Assembly (NCBI RefSeq): GCF_003837805.1
Contig: NZ_RQIT01000003.1
Coordinates: 124,001 to 188,000 of the forward strand
Direction: 5' to 3'
DNA length: 64,000 bases
Source of the DNA: Bradyrhizobium sp. RP6
GTDB taxonomy: Bacteria; Pseudomonadota; Alphaproteobacteria; Rhizobiales; Xanthobacteraceae
Each line of letters opens with the position of its first letter. Within the stretch, counting starts at the first letter, position 1. The translations under genes were made by a program, and so were the position numbers. The notes beneath the pieces were generated by a model. It did not search any database, was not told the DNA's origin, and worked only from the letters and a program-made list of their open reading frames with translations. This document shows, piece after piece, positions 7,769-17,681 of the stretch.

Positions 7769-9127
7769 ATGGACGCACAACCCGCAACGACCGCATGGGC
7801 CGGGCTGATCGCGCGGCTGCGGGCCAAGCTGACGGGCGGATCGAGCGAGGCGTCGCTGACGCGGCGGCTCGCCGGCACCATCTTCATCATCCGCGTGATC
7901 AGCGCGGGTCTCGCCTATGTCTCGCAGGTTCTGCTTGCGCGCTGGATGGGCACGTCCGACTACGGCGTCTATGTCTCTGTCTGGACCTGGGTGCTGCTGC
8001 TCGGCAGCATGATGGATTTTGGAATCTCTGCCTCCGCGCAGAAGATCATCCCGGAGTACCGCACCAGCGGCGAGCAGGCGCTGCTGCGCGGCTTTCTCTC
8101 CGGCAGCCGCTGGCTGACCTTTGCCGTGTCCACGCTGGTGTCGCTCGGCCTTGCCGGCATCGTCAAATTGCTATCGCCCTGGATCGATCCGGCCGAGGAA
8201 CTGCCGCTCTATATCGGCTGCATGACGCTCCCTGCTTTCGTCGTCGCCAACACCCAGGACGGCATCGCACGCTCGCATGACTGGATGCAGCTCGGATTGA
8301 TGCCGCAATTCATCATCCGCCAGGCGCTGATCATCGGCCTCACGGCCGCGGCATTCCTGCTCGGCTATCATCTCGGCGCGGTCGCCGCGATGGTCGCGAG
8401 CGCAGGTGCGGTGTGGATCGCGATGACCGGGCAGATGCTGGCGCTCAACCGCAAGCTCGCCGATCACATCGAGCCGGGACCAAAAGCCTATGACGTCAAG
8501 GGCTGGCTCGCCATCTCATTGCCGATCCTGCTGGTCGAGAGCTTTTACCTGCTGCTCTCCTACACCGACGTGCTGGTGCTGCAGCAATTCCGCCCCTCGG
8601 ACGAGGTCGGCGTCTATTTCGCCGTGGTGAAGACGCTGGCGCTGGTCTCGTTCATCCACTACGCGATGTCGGCCACGACGGCGCATCGATTTGCGGAATA
8701 CAATGCGCTCGGCGACAAGACGCGCCTTTCGGCCTATGTGGCGCATGCCATCAACTGGACGTTCTGGCCGTCGCTGGCCGCGACCATCGTGCTGCTCGCG
8801 CTCGGCAAGCCGTTGCTGTGGCTGTTCGGGCCGCAATTCGTGGTCGGCTACGACATCATGTTCGTCGCAGCGATCGGGCTGGTGGTGCGCTCCGCGATTG
8901 GGCCGGTGGAGCGCCTGCTCAACATGCTCGGGCAGCAGAAGATCTGCGCGCTGGCCTATGCGCTGGCCTTCGTGATGAACCTCGTGCTCTGCGTTGCGCT
9001 GGTGCCGCGCTATGGCGGCCACGGCGCCGCGGCCGCAACCTCGATCTCGCTCAGCTTCGAGACGGTGCTGCTGTTCTGGATCGTGCGGCAGCGGCTCGGC
9101 CTGCACGTACTGGCGTTCGGCAAATAG
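7769..9127 (+). CDS. lipopolysaccharide/polysaccharide flippase, Wzx/MATE-like (MOP superfamily)
   Basis: A ~452-residue integral membrane protein with about 12-14 hydrophobic segments and the pattern of polysaccharide exporters: an early RLAGTIFIIRVISAGLAYVSQVLLARWMG segment, a YGVYVSVWTW loop, and a C-terminal second half with GPVERLLNMLGQQK. It probably flips lipid-linked oligosaccharide units across the inner membrane. I chose ATG 7769 because the upstream extension would need a TTG at 7709 and encodes a Cys-rich stretch unlike the family. No glycosyltransferase genes are adjacent, so the glycan is unknown. Confidence 0.8.
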   Translation: MDAQPATTAWAGLIARLRAKLTGGSSEASLTRRLAGTIFIIRVISAGLAYVSQVLLARWMGTSDYGVYVSVWTWVLLLGSMMDFGISASAQKIIPEYRTSGEQALLRGFLSGSRWLTFAVSTLVSLGLAGIVKLLSPWIDPAEELPLYIGCMTLPAFVVANTQDGIARSHDWMQLGLMPQFIIRQALIIGLTAAAFLLGYHLGAVAAMVASAGAVWIAMTGQMLALNRKLADHIEPGPKAYDVKGWLAISLPILLVESFYLLLSYTDVLVLQQFRPSDEVGVYFAVVKTLALVSFIHYAMSATTAHRFAEYNALGDKTRLSAYVAHAINWTFWPSLAATIVLLALGKPLLWLFGPQFVVGYDIMFVAAIGLVVRSAIGPVERLLNMLGQQKICALAYALAFVMNLVLCVALVPRYGGHGAAAATSISLSFETVLLFWIVRQRLGLHVLAFGK

Positions 9128-9316
9128 GCCGCCGCGGCCTGCGCCGTCGTTGGGGAACGCCTATTCCGTGACAAGCCCGGGCTCGAAGCAAAACGACTTG
9201 CCCACCAGCGGCCGGCAGCACAATCTTTCTTATTCCATCCAAGTGGTTGCGCCCCAGGGAAAATTTATTCTACGTCATATTGCCCAACCGATGAGATCAA
9301 CCTAACATTCCCTGAG

Positions 9317-10141
9317 ATGCTTGATCCACTTTACGTCGCCTCCGGATTCGCCGTCGGCCTGCTCGTCGGCATGACCGGCGTCGGCGGCGGCTCGTTGATG
9401 ACGCCGCTGCTGATCCTCTTGTTCGGCGTCCACCCTTCCACCGCGGTCGGCACCGACCTGCTTTATGCCGCTGCCACCAAGACCGGCGGCAGTGTGGTGC
9501 ATGGCTGGTCGCGCAGCGTGCACTGGCCGGCGGTGCTGCGGCTCGCCTGCGGCAGCATTCCTGCCAGCGCGGTGACGCTGCTGGTGCTGTGGAAGCTCGA
9601 CCTCAAGAGCGATGCCGAGCGCAGCCTGGTCAATCTGGTGCTGTGCTTTGCGCTGCTGCTGACTGCGACCTCGCTGATTTTTCGCAAGTCGATCATGGAC
9701 CGCTATCGCAAGCGCCTCCAGCAAGTCGACGCGCGCACCACTTTGATTGCGACCGTGATCACCGGCGTCGTGCTGGGCGTGCTGGTCTCGATCTCCTCGG
9801 TCGGCGCTGGCGCGGTCGGCGTCACCGTGCTGCTGCTGCTCTATCCGCGCCTGCCGATGGCGGCCATCGTCGGCTCCGACATCGCCCATGCAGTGCCGCT
9901 GACACTGGTTGCCGGTATCGGGCATTGGGCGCTCGGTGACGTCGACTGGGCCCTGATGGGCGTGCTGCTGCTGGGCTCGCTGCCCGGCATCATCGTCGGC
10001 AGCTTCAGCGCGACGCGCGTGCCCGAGACGGTGCTGCGCCTGACGCTCGCCTGCGTCCTGTTCGTGGTCGTCGGCAGGATCATCTTCGCGGAACTGAACC
10101 TGTCGTCGGCCATCGTCACGGCTCTGGCCTGGAGCCATTGA
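9317..10141 (+). CDS. TSUP (TauE/SafE) family anion permease
   Basis: A 274-residue membrane protein with two related halves: GFAVGLLVGMTGVGGGSLMTPLLI at residues ~10-33, and GVVLGVLVSISSVGAGAVGVTVLLLLYPRL in the middle. These match the duplicated TauE/SafE domain and its G-rich signature. About eight membrane segments are predicted. Family members export sulfite, sulfoacetate or related organic acids. The sulfate-assimilation genes begin 3 kb away, separated by unrelated genes, so a sulfur substrate is only a suggestion. Confidence 0.85.
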   Translation: MLDPLYVASGFAVGLLVGMTGVGGGSLMTPLLILLFGVHPSTAVGTDLLYAAATKTGGSVVHGWSRSVHWPAVLRLACGSIPASAVTLLVLWKLDLKSDAERSLVNLVLCFALLLTATSLIFRKSIMDRYRKRLQQVDARTTLIATVITGVVLGVLVSISSVGAGAVGVTVLLLLYPRLPMAAIVGSDIAHAVPLTLVAGIGHWALGDVDWALMGVLLLGSLPGIIVGSFSATRVPETVLRLTLACVLFVVVGRIIFAELNLSSAIVTALAWSH

Positions 10142-10177
10142 GCGGAAAGCCGGCGCCTCGATCTCGGCTTCGCAGGG

Positions 10178-10262
10178 CGGGCAACGCGAAGCGTGCCCAC
10201 CGCACTTGCTCGATCGAAGCATGGGTAGGCACGGCGCAACCGCGCCTTTGCTACGGTTCTAC
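10178..10262. repeat. intergenic repeat with GGGCAACGCGAAGCGTGCCC arms
   Basis: GGGCA (10188) pairs with TGCCC around ACGCGAAGCG. About 40 bases further on, GGGTAGGCACGGCGCAACC carries a related inverted arm. The wording resembles a family of short intergenic repeats frequent in Bradyrhizobium (recalled, not searched). It lies between two convergent genes. Confidence 0.45.
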
Positions 10263-10274
10263 GCAGTTGAACGT

Positions 10275-11063
10275 TTATTCTGCCGTCCAGCCGCCATCGA
10301 TCGAGAGATTGGTGCCGGTGATCTGGGCTGCATCGTCGCTGCACAGGAACAGCGCGAGCGCTGCGACCTGCTCGGAGGTGACGAACTCCTTGGTCGGCTG
10401 CGCATCGAGCAGCACGTCATTGATGACCTGCTCGCGTGTCAGGTTGCGCGCCTTCATCGTGTCGGGGATCTGCTTCTCGACCAGCGGCGTCCAGACATAT
10501 CCCGGGCTGATGCAGTTGCAGGTGATCTTGTGGGTCGCGACTTCCAGCGCCACGGTCTTGGTGAGGCCGGCGATACCGTGCTTGGCCGAGACGTAGGCCG
10601 ACTTGAACGGCGAGGCGACCAGGGAATGCGCGGACGCCGTGTTGATGATGCGGCCCCAGCCCTTCTTCTTCATGCCGGGAACGGCGGCACGAATGGCATG
10701 AAAGGCCGAGGACAGGTTGATAGCGATGATCTGGTCCCACTTCTCGACCGGGAATTCCTCGATCGGCGAGACGAACTGGATGCCGGCATTGTTGACGAGG
10801 ATGTCGACCGACCCGAACGTCTTCTCGCCGAGCGCGATCATGCCGGCGATCTCGGCGGGCTTGGTCATGTCGGCAGACGAGTAGATCGCCTTGACCTTGA
10901 AGTCGGACTCGATCTTGGCGCGTTCCTTCTCGATGTCCTCCGGTGAGCCGAAGCCGTTGATGACGACATTGGCACCGGCGGCGGCGAAGGCGCGCGCATA
11001 GGCCAGCCCGATGCCGCTGGTCGACCCGGTCACGACGGCGTTCTTGCCTGACAGACTACCCAT
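10275..11063 (-). CDS. bdhA: 3-hydroxybutyrate dehydrogenase
   Basis: A 262-residue SDR closely resembling bacterial D-3-hydroxybutyrate dehydrogenases. It has the cofactor motif TGSTSGIGLAYARAFA, NNAGIQFVSPIEEFP, catalytic NTASAHSLVASPFKSAYVSAK (Ser, Tyr-x3-Lys), and the family-specific TPLVEKQIPD segment. It interconverts (R)-3-hydroxybutyrate and acetoacetate with NAD+, in poly-3-hydroxybutyrate use. The start lies one base after the stop of the upstream patatin-like gene, so the two are almost certainly cotranscribed. Confidence 0.9.
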   Translation of the reverse strand: MGSLSGKNAVVTGSTSGIGLAYARAFAAAGANVVINGFGSPEDIEKERAKIESDFKVKAIYSSADMTKPAEIAGMIALGEKTFGSVDILVNNAGIQFVSPIEEFPVEKWDQIIAINLSSAFHAIRAAVPGMKKKGWGRIINTASAHSLVASPFKSAYVSAKHGIAGLTKTVALEVATHKITCNCISPGYVWTPLVEKQIPDTMKARNLTREQVINDVLLDAQPTKEFVTSEQVAALALFLCSDDAAQITGTNLSIDGGWTAE

Positions 11064-11064
11064 T

Positions 11065-12240
11065 CTATTCGCTCCTTTTTGCCGGGGGCGCGGTGACGTC
11101 CCCCGTGAGATCGTAGGTCACCATGGTCTCGCCGGACTGCGGCCGTTCGAGCCAATCCCTGTGCCGCATCGACAAATGCACGTCGCGGACGCCGGCTTCC
11201 CAATGCTCGACCATGGCAACATGCGAGAAGTCGTAATCTTTTGACGAGGATTCGTAGTTCTTGCTGCGGTAGATCAGATGCACCACCGTGACGGTGCTTT
11301 CGCGCGACACTTTCGCCAGGAATTCGACGGAAGGATCGTTCTTGAGATAGTCCGGCAATTTGCTGATCAGGTCCCGCACGGCACGCCGCGCATTGTGCAG
11401 CTGCTTGTTCTTATCGGTATTCATCCGCGTGCGGCTGGAATAGCGGATGTCTTTCTCGCGCTCGGCCGCTTCCAGCAGCGAGTTCGGCAGGTCCCCGCGC
11501 GCGGAGAACAGATCGACCTGGAAGATCAGCATGTCGCGTTCGACCTCGGCATCGAGCACGTAGTCGAGCGGGGTGTTGGAAGCGATGCCACCGTCCCAGT
11601 AATGTTCGCCGTCGATCATCACGGAGGGAAAGCCGGGCGGCAGCGCGCCGGAGGCCATGATGTGCTCGGGGCCAATGGTCTTGCCGAGCTTCTTGAACTC
11701 GTAATTGTCGAAATATTTGAAGTTGCCCGAGGTGACGCCGACCGCACCGACCGACAGGCGCGTCTTCAGATCGTTGATGCGGTCGAAATCGACGAGACGC
11801 TCCAGTGTCTTCTTCAGCGGCGAGGTGTCGTAATAGCTTTCCGCTTCGGGATGCCCCGGCGGCCAGAGCGGCGCCGGCGGAATGCGCGGCGTGAAAAAGC
11901 CGGGCACGCCGAAGGTCGCAATCAGCGCAGCACTGGTCGAATTGAACAGCTCGCGGCTGTGGTCGCTCTTGCCGATCGGCTTCCACGGTACCGGCGCGGA
12001 GACCATCTCCCAGAACTCCTTGAGCCGCTTGACGCGCGTCTGGCCCTCATTGCCGGCGATGATGGCAGCATTGACCGCGCCAATGGAGATGCCGGCCACC
12101 CATTCCGGCTCGAAGCCGTAGCCGCACAGCGCCTGATAGGCCCCGGCCTGGTAGGAGCCGAGCGCGCCGCCGCCCTGGAGAACCAGGACCGGTTGCGCAT
12201 TCGTCGGAACTGTTGCGATTTCCGGACTATGATCGGTCAT
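11065..12240 (-). CDS. patatin-like phospholipase with DUF3734 C-terminal region
   Basis: A 391-residue patatin-fold acyl hydrolase. The oxyanion GGGALG is at residues 23-28, the nucleophile Ser52 in GISIGA, and the dyad Asp216 in the DGG motif. The C-terminal third (REKDIRYSSRTRMN, KDYDFSHVAM) fits the DUF3734 region found with bacterial patatins. It directly precedes bdhA with one intervening base. In alphaproteobacteria this pairing is recurrent, and a role with lipid or PHB-granule turnover is inferred. No signal peptide is visible, so it is probably cytosolic or granule/membrane-peripheral. Confidence 0.88.
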   Translation of the reverse strand: MTDHSPEIATVPTNAQPVLVLQGGGALGSYQAGAYQALCGYGFEPEWVAGISIGAVNAAIIAGNEGQTRVKRLKEFWEMVSAPVPWKPIGKSDHSRELFNSTSAALIATFGVPGFFTPRIPPAPLWPPGHPEAESYYDTSPLKKTLERLVDFDRINDLKTRLSVGAVGVTSGNFKYFDNYEFKKLGKTIGPEHIMASGALPPGFPSVMIDGEHYWDGGIASNTPLDYVLDAEVERDMLIFQVDLFSARGDLPNSLLEAAEREKDIRYSSRTRMNTDKNKQLHNARRAVRDLISKLPDYLKNDPSVEFLAKVSRESTVTVVHLIYRSKNYESSSKDYDFSHVAMVEHWEAGVRDVHLSMRHRDWLERPQSGETMVTYDLTGDVTAPPAKRSE

Positions 12241-12317
12241 AAGGGAACAATAGCAAAAGGCCGGCCACCGTGGCGATACTCCGCCGCGGCGTCAATGCTT
12301 CCCGGATCAAGTCTGGC

Positions 12318-12821
12318 TTATCGAGGCTCCGTCGAGGCCAGGATCATGGTCCAGAACACCTTGTATTTCGTGCCGGGAGCATAGCTCGCCGCGATGCCCA
12401 ATTTTGTGACACCGCCCTTGAGCATGTTGGCGCGGTGAGGCGGCGAGTCGCGCCAGCCGGAAAACGCTTCCGCCAGCGTGTGATAGCCGGCCGAAATGTT
12501 CTCGACTGCCACGGTCGCGGGATAACCGCCGGCGGCGAGACGCTTGGCCAGCGGCGCGCGGACGTCGTGATCCATCTTGTTCGCGGCCGCCATCGCGCCC
12601 GACTGGGACTCGGCGAGCCGCATCAGGTCGGGATCGATCACGACGGTGCCGAGCCCGTTGTTCTGGCGGTATTGCGAGATCATCACCGCAGCCGCCTGCG
12701 CATCGAGCTTGGAGCCCGGAACCGCCATGTCGGCGTACATGGATGGCTGCTGGACCGGTGCTTCGTTGCCGGCACAGCCGGCGAGCAGCAAAGTGATGAG
12801 AATTGCGGCCGCAGCGCGCAT
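12318..12821 (-). CDS. CAP/SCP domain lipoprotein
   Basis: A 167-residue protein. The lipobox LLAGC at residues ~13-17 predicts an acylated Cys after signal peptidase II cleavage. The CAP domain then has the typical LAESQSGAMAA, MDHDVRAPLAKRL, VENISAGY and SGWRDSPPHRANML stretches, the last being the CAP signature region. Bacterial CAP proteins are secreted or envelope-bound and their activity is mostly unknown. I chose ATG 12821 because it begins directly at the signal peptide; the open frame extends upstream to 12941 without support. Confidence 0.85.
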   Translation of the reverse strand: MRAAAAILITLLLAGCAGNEAPVQQPSMYADMAVPGSKLDAQAAAVMISQYRQNNGLGTVVIDPDLMRLAESQSGAMAAANKMDHDVRAPLAKRLAAGGYPATVAVENISAGYHTLAEAFSGWRDSPPHRANMLKGGVTKLGIAASYAPGTKYKVFWTMILASTEPR

Positions 12822-12900
12822 GTTTACAGGCCCCCAAATGAGGGGGCGTTGTTGCATACCAACCGTGGCTGAAAGGTGAATTTTGAGGAAAATCGTAGCT

Positions 12901-13013
12901 GTCATTCCGGGGCGCGCGTCAGCGCGAACTATGGTGCGCAATCGCGCACCTGAGAATCTCGCGCCTCAATCTCGGGATTCCGGGTTCGATGCTCCGCATC
13001 GCCCCGGAATGAC
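12901..13013. repeat. intergenic palindromic repeat, GTCATTCCGGG-type, copy B
   Basis: It starts GTCATTCCGGGGC and ends GCCCCGGAATGAC, a near-perfect terminal inverted repeat. The internal arm GGTGCGCAATCGCGCACC (12933-12950) can fold separately. It has the same termini as the element at 2833-2935. It lies just beyond the 3' end of cysA, which stops at 13028. Confidence 0.7.
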
Positions 13014-13027
13014 TGTGCTGGCCTGTG

Positions 13028-14062
13028 CTAGCCCGCAAATATCCGGTAGCGGCGAGGCTCCAATCCGATCGTGTCGCCGACGCGCAGTTCCTTGTCACGG
13101 GGGGCGTCGATCTCGATGGTCTTGCCGCCCGAGAGCGTGACCTCGGCGCGCTGTACGGGGCCGAAATTGCGGACATGCCGGACCGCGCCCTCGAAGGCGC
13201 CGCTGCCGGGCGGGCCGACCAACATGTCATGTCGCCGCACGAACAGCTTTGACGCGCCAGGCGCAAGCCCGTCCGCCGCGAGGGCGAGCGGCCGGCCGTC
13301 GAGCCTGACGGCGCCGCCCTCGACCTGGACCGGCAGCTCGATGGACTCACCGATGAAGCCATGGACAAACGCGCTCGCCGGGCTCTCGTAGACGTCATCG
13401 GGCGAGCCGATCTGCTCGATCCTGCCCTTGTCCATCACCACGACGCGGTTGGCGACTTCCAGCGCCTCCTCCTGGTCATGGGTGACGAAGATCGAGGTGA
13501 CGTGGATTTCGTGATGCAGCGAACGCAGCCATTTGCGCAGCTCTTTCCTCACCTTGGCATCGAGCGCGCCGAACGGCTCGTCGAGCAGCAGGATGCGCGG
13601 CTCGATCGCGAGCGCGCGGGCGAGCGCGATGCGCTGGCGCTGGCCGCCGGAAAGCTGGCTCGGGTAGCGATCGGCGAGCCAATCAAGCTGTACGAGATCG
13701 AGCAATTCCTTGACCCGGATACGGATCGCCGCCTCGTCCTTGCGGACCGCGCGCGGCTGCACGCGCAGGCCGAAGGCGACGTTCTCGAACACCGTCATGT
13801 GTCGGAACAGCGCATAATGCTGGAACACGAAGCCGACGTGACGCTCTCGCGCGCCTTGCGCCAGTGCGTCCTCGCCATTGATGAAGACCTCGCCGGAATC
13901 AGGCCAGTCGAGCCCCGCGACGATCCGCAGCAGCGTGGTTTTGCCCGACCCGGACGGACCGAGCAGCGCCACCAACTCGCCGCTGTCGACCTTGAGATCG
14001 ACGCCGTCAAGTGCCTTGAAGCTGCCGAACGACTTGACGAGATTTCTGACTTCAATGGTCAC
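13028..14062 (-). CDS. cysA: sulfate/thiosulfate ABC transporter ATP-binding protein
   Basis: A 344-residue ABC ATPase. Walker A is [12 protein letters not shown], the signature [15 protein letters not shown], Walker [13 protein letters not shown], and the H-loop His is in [15 protein letters not shown]-terminal TOBE-like regulatory domain follows (~residues 240-344). It energises sulfate import by the CysT/CysW permeases. The start overlaps cysW by 11 bases, and it is the last gene of the sbp-cysT-cysW-cysA operon. The gene set makes sulfate rather than molybdate the likely substrate. Confidence 0.95.
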   Translation of the reverse strand: MTIEVRNLVKSFGSFKALDGVDLKVDSGELVALLGPSGSGKTTLLRIVAGLDWPDSGEVFINGEDALAQGARERHVGFVFQHYALFRHMTVFENVAFGLRVQPRAVRKDEAAIRIRVKELLDLVQLDWLADRYPSQLSGGQRQRIALARALAIEPRILLLDEPFGALDAKVRKELRKWLRSLHHEIHVTSIFVTHDQEEALEVANRVVVMDKGRIEQIGSPDDVYESPASAFVHGFIGESIELPVQVEGGAVRLDGRPLALAADGLAPGASKLFVRRHDMLVGPPGSGAFEGAVRHVRNFGPVQRAEVTLSGGKTIEIDAPRDKELRVGDTIGLEPRRYRIFAG

Positions 14063-14963
14063 TTGGCTCTTGTCCTTCGTCCAGATGACGTTCGAGAACG
14101 GTCTTCACAATGAGCGTGATCAGCGCCAGCATCGCCAGCAGCGAGGCGATCGCGAAGGCGGCGACGAACTGGTACTCGTTGTAGAGAATCTCGACAAGGA
14201 GCGGCATGGTATTGGTCTCGCCGCGGATGTGGCCGGAGACGACCGAGACAGCGCCGAACTCGCCCATGGCGCGGGCGTTGCAGAGCAGGACACCGTAGAG
14301 CACCCCCCATTTGATGTTGGGCAGCGTGACGCGGAAGAAGGTCTGGAGGCCCGAGGCGCCCAGCGAGATCGCGGCCTCCTCCTCCTGCGTGCCCTGCTCC
14401 TGCATCAGGGGGATCAGTGCACGGGCCACGAAGGGAAAGGTGACGAAGGTGGTGGCGAGCGCAATGCCGGGCACCGCGAACAGGATCTGGATGTCGTGGT
14501 CGCGCAGCCAGCTGCCGAAATAGCCCTGGGCACCGAACAGCAGCACGAAGACGAGACCCGAAATCACCGGGCTGACCGAGAACGGCAGGTCGATCAGCGT
14601 GATCAGGAACGTCTTGCCCGGAAAATCGAACTTGGCGATGGCCCAGGCAGCGACGAGGCCGAACACAAGATTGAGGCCGACTGAGATCGCTGCGACCAGA
14701 AGTGTCAGCCTGATTGCAGCCAGTGCCTCCGGCTCGGCCAGTGCGGCGAGATAGGCCAAGACGCCTCTCGAAAACGCCTGCGCAAACACGACGACGAGCG
14801 GCAGCACGACGAAAACGGTGAGAAAGAGCATCGCCAGCGCGATGATGACGATGCGCACCGCGCGCGGTTCGGTACGCAAATTGTCCCGCGCTGCCGCCGC
14901 CTGCGCACGCGCCTTGGCGTCGGAGGCCGAGAGCGGTATGGAATCTGCGATCTGCATCGTCAT
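14052..14963 (-). CDS. cysW: sulfate ABC transporter permease CysW
   Basis: A 303-residue inner-membrane permease with about six hydrophobic segments. The EAA loop region ([28 protein letters not shown]) couples it to CysA. The N-terminal ~35 residues are cytosolic and charged, and [20 protein letters not shown] is typical of CysW. It forms the translocation path with CysT. It starts 9 bases after cysT and overlaps cysA. Confidence 0.95.
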   Translation of the reverse strand: MTMQIADSIPLSASDAKARAQAAAARDNLRTEPRAVRIVIIALAMLFLTVFVVLPLVVVFAQAFSRGVLAYLAALAEPEALAAIRLTLLVAAISVGLNLVFGLVAAWAIAKFDFPGKTFLITLIDLPFSVSPVISGLVFVLLFGAQGYFGSWLRDHDIQILFAVPGIALATTFVTFPFVARALIPLMQEQGTQEEEAAISLGASGLQTFFRVTLPNIKWGVLYGVLLCNARAMGEFGAVSVVSGHIRGETNTMPLLVEILYNEYQFVAAFAIASLLAMLALITLIVKTVLERHLDEGQEPSDH

Positions 14964-14972
14964 GATCCGCCC

Positions 14973-15809
14973 TCACCGCGCCGGAATCCGGCTCTGCGCC
15001 CAGCGCTGGAGCCGGTTGACGGCAAAGATGATCACGAACGACACGACCAGCATGACCACCGCGATCGCCGTCGCATCGGCATAGCGGAATTCGGAGAGCC
15101 GGATCACGATCAGGAGCGGCGCGATCTCCGAGACATTGGGCAGATTGCCGGCGATGAAGATCACGGAGCCGTATTCGCCGACGGCCCGGGCGAAGGCGAG
15201 CGCGAGGCCGGTAAGCAGCGCCGGTGCGAGCGACGGCAGGATCACGCGGAAGATGGTCTGCCAGCGGCTAGCGCCAAGGCTTCCCGCGGCCTCCTCGATC
15301 TCGGGGTCGAGATCCTGGAGCACCGGCTGCACCGTGCGAACCACGAAGGGAATACCGATGAAGATCATCGCGACGAAGATGCCGACTGGCGTGAACGCGA
15401 CCTTGAGGCCGAGCGCGGCAAGCGGCGCGCCCAGCCAGCCCTTCTCGGCGAATAGCGCGGTCAGCGCCACGCCGGCCACCGCGGTCGGGAGCGCGAAGGG
15501 CACGTCGACGATGGCGTCGAACAGCCGCCGGCCCGGAAAACGGTAGCGCACCAGCGCCCAGACGATGATGCTGCCCATGACGAGATTGACGCAGGCCGCC
15601 GCAAAGGCGAGGCCGAACGAGACGCGGAGCGCGTTCAGCGTGCGGCGGCTGGAAAGGATGTTCCAGAACTGCTCGGGGCTTAGTTCGAGCGATTTCAGGA
15701 ACAGGCCGGCGAGCGGAATCAGGATGATCACGGACAGCCAGGTCAGCGTCAGTCCCATGGTGAGACCGAAGCCCGGCAATGTCCGGCGTCGTGCTGCAAC
15801 TGCGCTCAC
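14973..15809 (-). CDS. cysT: sulfate ABC transporter permease CysT (CysU)
   Basis: A 278-residue permease partner of CysW, with about six membrane segments and an EAA motif (IEEAAGSLGASRWQTIFRVILPSLAPALLTG). FAFARAVGEYGSVIFIAGNLP is characteristic of CysT proteins. It lies between the sulfate-binding protein gene (37-base gap) and cysW (9-base gap), consistent with one operon. Confidence 0.95.
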   Translation of the reverse strand: MSAVAARRRTLPGFGLTMGLTLTWLSVIILIPLAGLFLKSLELSPEQFWNILSSRRTLNALRVSFGLAFAAACVNLVMGSIIVWALVRYRFPGRRLFDAIVDVPFALPTAVAGVALTALFAEKGWLGAPLAALGLKVAFTPVGIFVAMIFIGIPFVVRTVQPVLQDLDPEIEEAAGSLGASRWQTIFRVILPSLAPALLTGLALAFARAVGEYGSVIFIAGNLPNVSEIAPLLIVIRLSEFRYADATAIAVVMLVVSFVIIFAVNRLQRWAQSRIPAR

Positions 15810-15846
15810 CAGGCCCCCTGCAAAAGCCTCTTAAGACAGCGCCTGA

Positions 15847-16848
15847 TCAATTCTTGTAGATCTGATCAAAGACGCCGCCGTCGGCAAAATGTTCCCTCTG
15901 TGCCTTGGTCCAGCCGCCGAAAACGTCGTCGATCGTGAACAGCTCGACCTTGGCGAAGGCATTTTCATACTTCTTGGCAATTTCGGCGTCGCGCGGACGG
16001 TAGAAATTGCGCGCGGCGATCTCCTGCCCCTCCTTGGTGTACCAATATTGGAGGTAGGCGTCGGCGGCGTTGCGGGTGCCTTTCTTGTCGGCAACCTTGT
16101 CCACGATCGCGACCGGCGGCTCGGCGAGGATCGATTGTGGCGGCGCCACGATCTCGAACTTGTTCGCGCCGAACTCCTTCAAAGCGAGGTGCGCCTCATT
16201 CTCCCAGGCGAGCAGCACGTCGCCGACGCCGCGCTCGACGAAGGTCACGGTGGCGCCCCGCGCGCCGGTATCGAGCACCGGGACCTGCTGATAAAGCTTG
16301 CCGATGAAATCCTTGGCCTTGTCGGCCGAGCCGAACTTCTTCTGCGCAAAGCCCCAGGCTGCAAGATAATTCCAGCGCGCCCCGCCCGATGTCTTCGGGT
16401 TCGGCGTGATCACCGCGACGCCCGACTTGATCAAATCGTCCCAATCCTTGATGCCCTTGGGATTGCCCTTGCGCACCAGGAACACGATGGTCGAGGTATA
16501 GGGGGACGAATTCTGCGGCAGGCGCTTCTGCCAGTCCGCCGCGGTCAGTCCCTTGTTCGCGATCGCGTCGATGTCATAGGCGAGTGCGAGCGTCACCACG
16601 TCGGCCTGCAATCCGTCGATCACCGCGCGCGCCTGCGAACCGCTGCCGCCATGCGACTGCTTGATCTCGATGCTCTTGCCGGTCTCCTTCCGATAGGCAT
16701 TCGCGAATGCCCTGTTGAACTCCACATAGAGCTCACGTGTCGGATCGTACGACACGTTCAAAAGGTTGATATCGGCGGCGACAGCCGAGCTTGCCCAGAG
16801 GAGTCCTGCAGCGAGCGGAACGATACGGCGCATCATGTCCATCTCCAT
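15847..16848 (-). CDS. periplasmic sulfate-binding protein
   Basis: A 333-residue solute-binding protein (Sbp/CysP family) with a signal peptide ([22 protein letters not shown]). Diagnostic segments are [50 protein letters not shown] and [19 protein letters not shown]. It captures sulfate for CysTWA. The first ATG (16848) gives MEMDMMRR; the ATG at 16836 gives a more standard signal peptide, and either could be used. It is the first gene of the transporter operon, 107 bases after the cysH stop codon. Confidence 0.93.
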   Translation of the reverse strand: MEMDMMRRIVPLAAGLLWASSAVAADINLLNVSYDPTRELYVEFNRAFANAYRKETGKSIEIKQSHGGSGSQARAVIDGLQADVVTLALAYDIDAIANKGLTAADWQKRLPQNSSPYTSTIVFLVRKGNPKGIKDWDDLIKSGVAVITPNPKTSGGARWNYLAAWGFAQKKFGSADKAKDFIGKLYQQVPVLDTGARGATVTFVERGVGDVLLAWENEAHLALKEFGANKFEIVAPPQSILAEPPVAIVDKVADKKGTRNAADAYLQYWYTKEGQEIAARNFYRPRDAEIAKKYENAFAKVELFTIDDVFGGWTKAQREHFADGGVFDQIYKN

Positions 16849-16955
16849 TCACCTCGACGACATCGGCGTCATCGACGGCAGGCATAACTCGGGCGAAAGA
16901 CGCTCAAGTCAACGGAACCGGATTTTCTTGTTCGCAGCGTGGCAGCACAACCGTG

Positions 16956-17681
16956 CTACGAAATCTTCATCGTGTGAATGCCGCATTCTGTCTTCGTCCG
17001 GCCCCGCCATCGGCCGGCGCGTGCGTCCTCGCCCTCGGCCGTTCTGCTCGTGCAAGGCATGCAGCCAACCGACAGAAATCTTGACGCAACCAGAGGATGC
17101 CGCGGCAGTTTGGCACGGGTGAAGATGGCCTCGATCTCCTCGCGCGAGACGTTGGCGAAGGGATTGAACTTCAACCGCGCGCCGTCGTCCTCGACGACGG
17201 GAATGTCTGCGCGCGCATTGCCCTGAAAACGCTTGCGGCCGTTGATCCAGGCCGAGAACGGCTTCAGCGCCCCCGCCAGCGGCTCGACTTTTCGGATGCG
17301 GCAGCAGGCGTCGGGATCGGAGAACCAGAGGTCGCGGTCGGGATCGGCGCGCGAGAGCGTCTCCTCGGCCGGCTTGACCGACCGGACGTCCTTCAGACCA
17401 AGCTTTGCGATCAGCATATCGCGATAGGCCAGCGTCTCCTCGAACAGCCAGCCGGTGTCGAGAAAGATCACCGGAATGGCGGGATCGACGTCCGCCATGA
17501 CCTTCAGCAGCGTCGCCGATTCCGTGCCGAAGGACGATACCAGCGCGAGCTTGTCGCGCCCGACCGTCTTCAGCGCCGCGGCAATGATCTCGGCGGGCGA
17601 GGCATCGCGCAAGCTCCTATCGAGCTCGTCCGCCGAGGGCAACGCAGAGACCGTCGGAACCTGAGGCGCGATCGCGTTCAC
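16956..17681 (-). CDS. cysH: assimilatory adenylyl-sulfate (APS) reductase
   Basis: A 241-residue CysH-family reductase. The cysteines that bind the [4Fe-4S] cluster of the APS-reducing branch are visible: Cys126-Cys127 (DACCRIRK) and Cys207/Cys210 (VGCMPC). The catalytic Cys233 is in TECGIH near the C-terminus. It reduces APS to sulfite with thioredoxin or glutathione. The cluster cysteines argue for APS rather than PAPS as substrate, so the CysC made by the divergent operon is not strictly needed here. It overlaps the preceding DUF934 gene by 4 bases. Confidence 0.93.
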   Translation of the reverse strand: MNAIAPQVPTVSALPSADELDRSLRDASPAEIIAAALKTVGRDKLALVSSFGTESATLLKVMADVDPAIPVIFLDTGWLFEETLAYRDMLIAKLGLKDVRSVKPAEETLSRADPDRDLWFSDPDACCRIRKVEPLAGALKPFSAWINGRKRFQGNARADIPVVEDDGARLKFNPFANVSREEIEAIFTRAKLPRHPLVASRFLSVGCMPCTSRTAEGEDARAGRWRGRTKTECGIHTMKIS

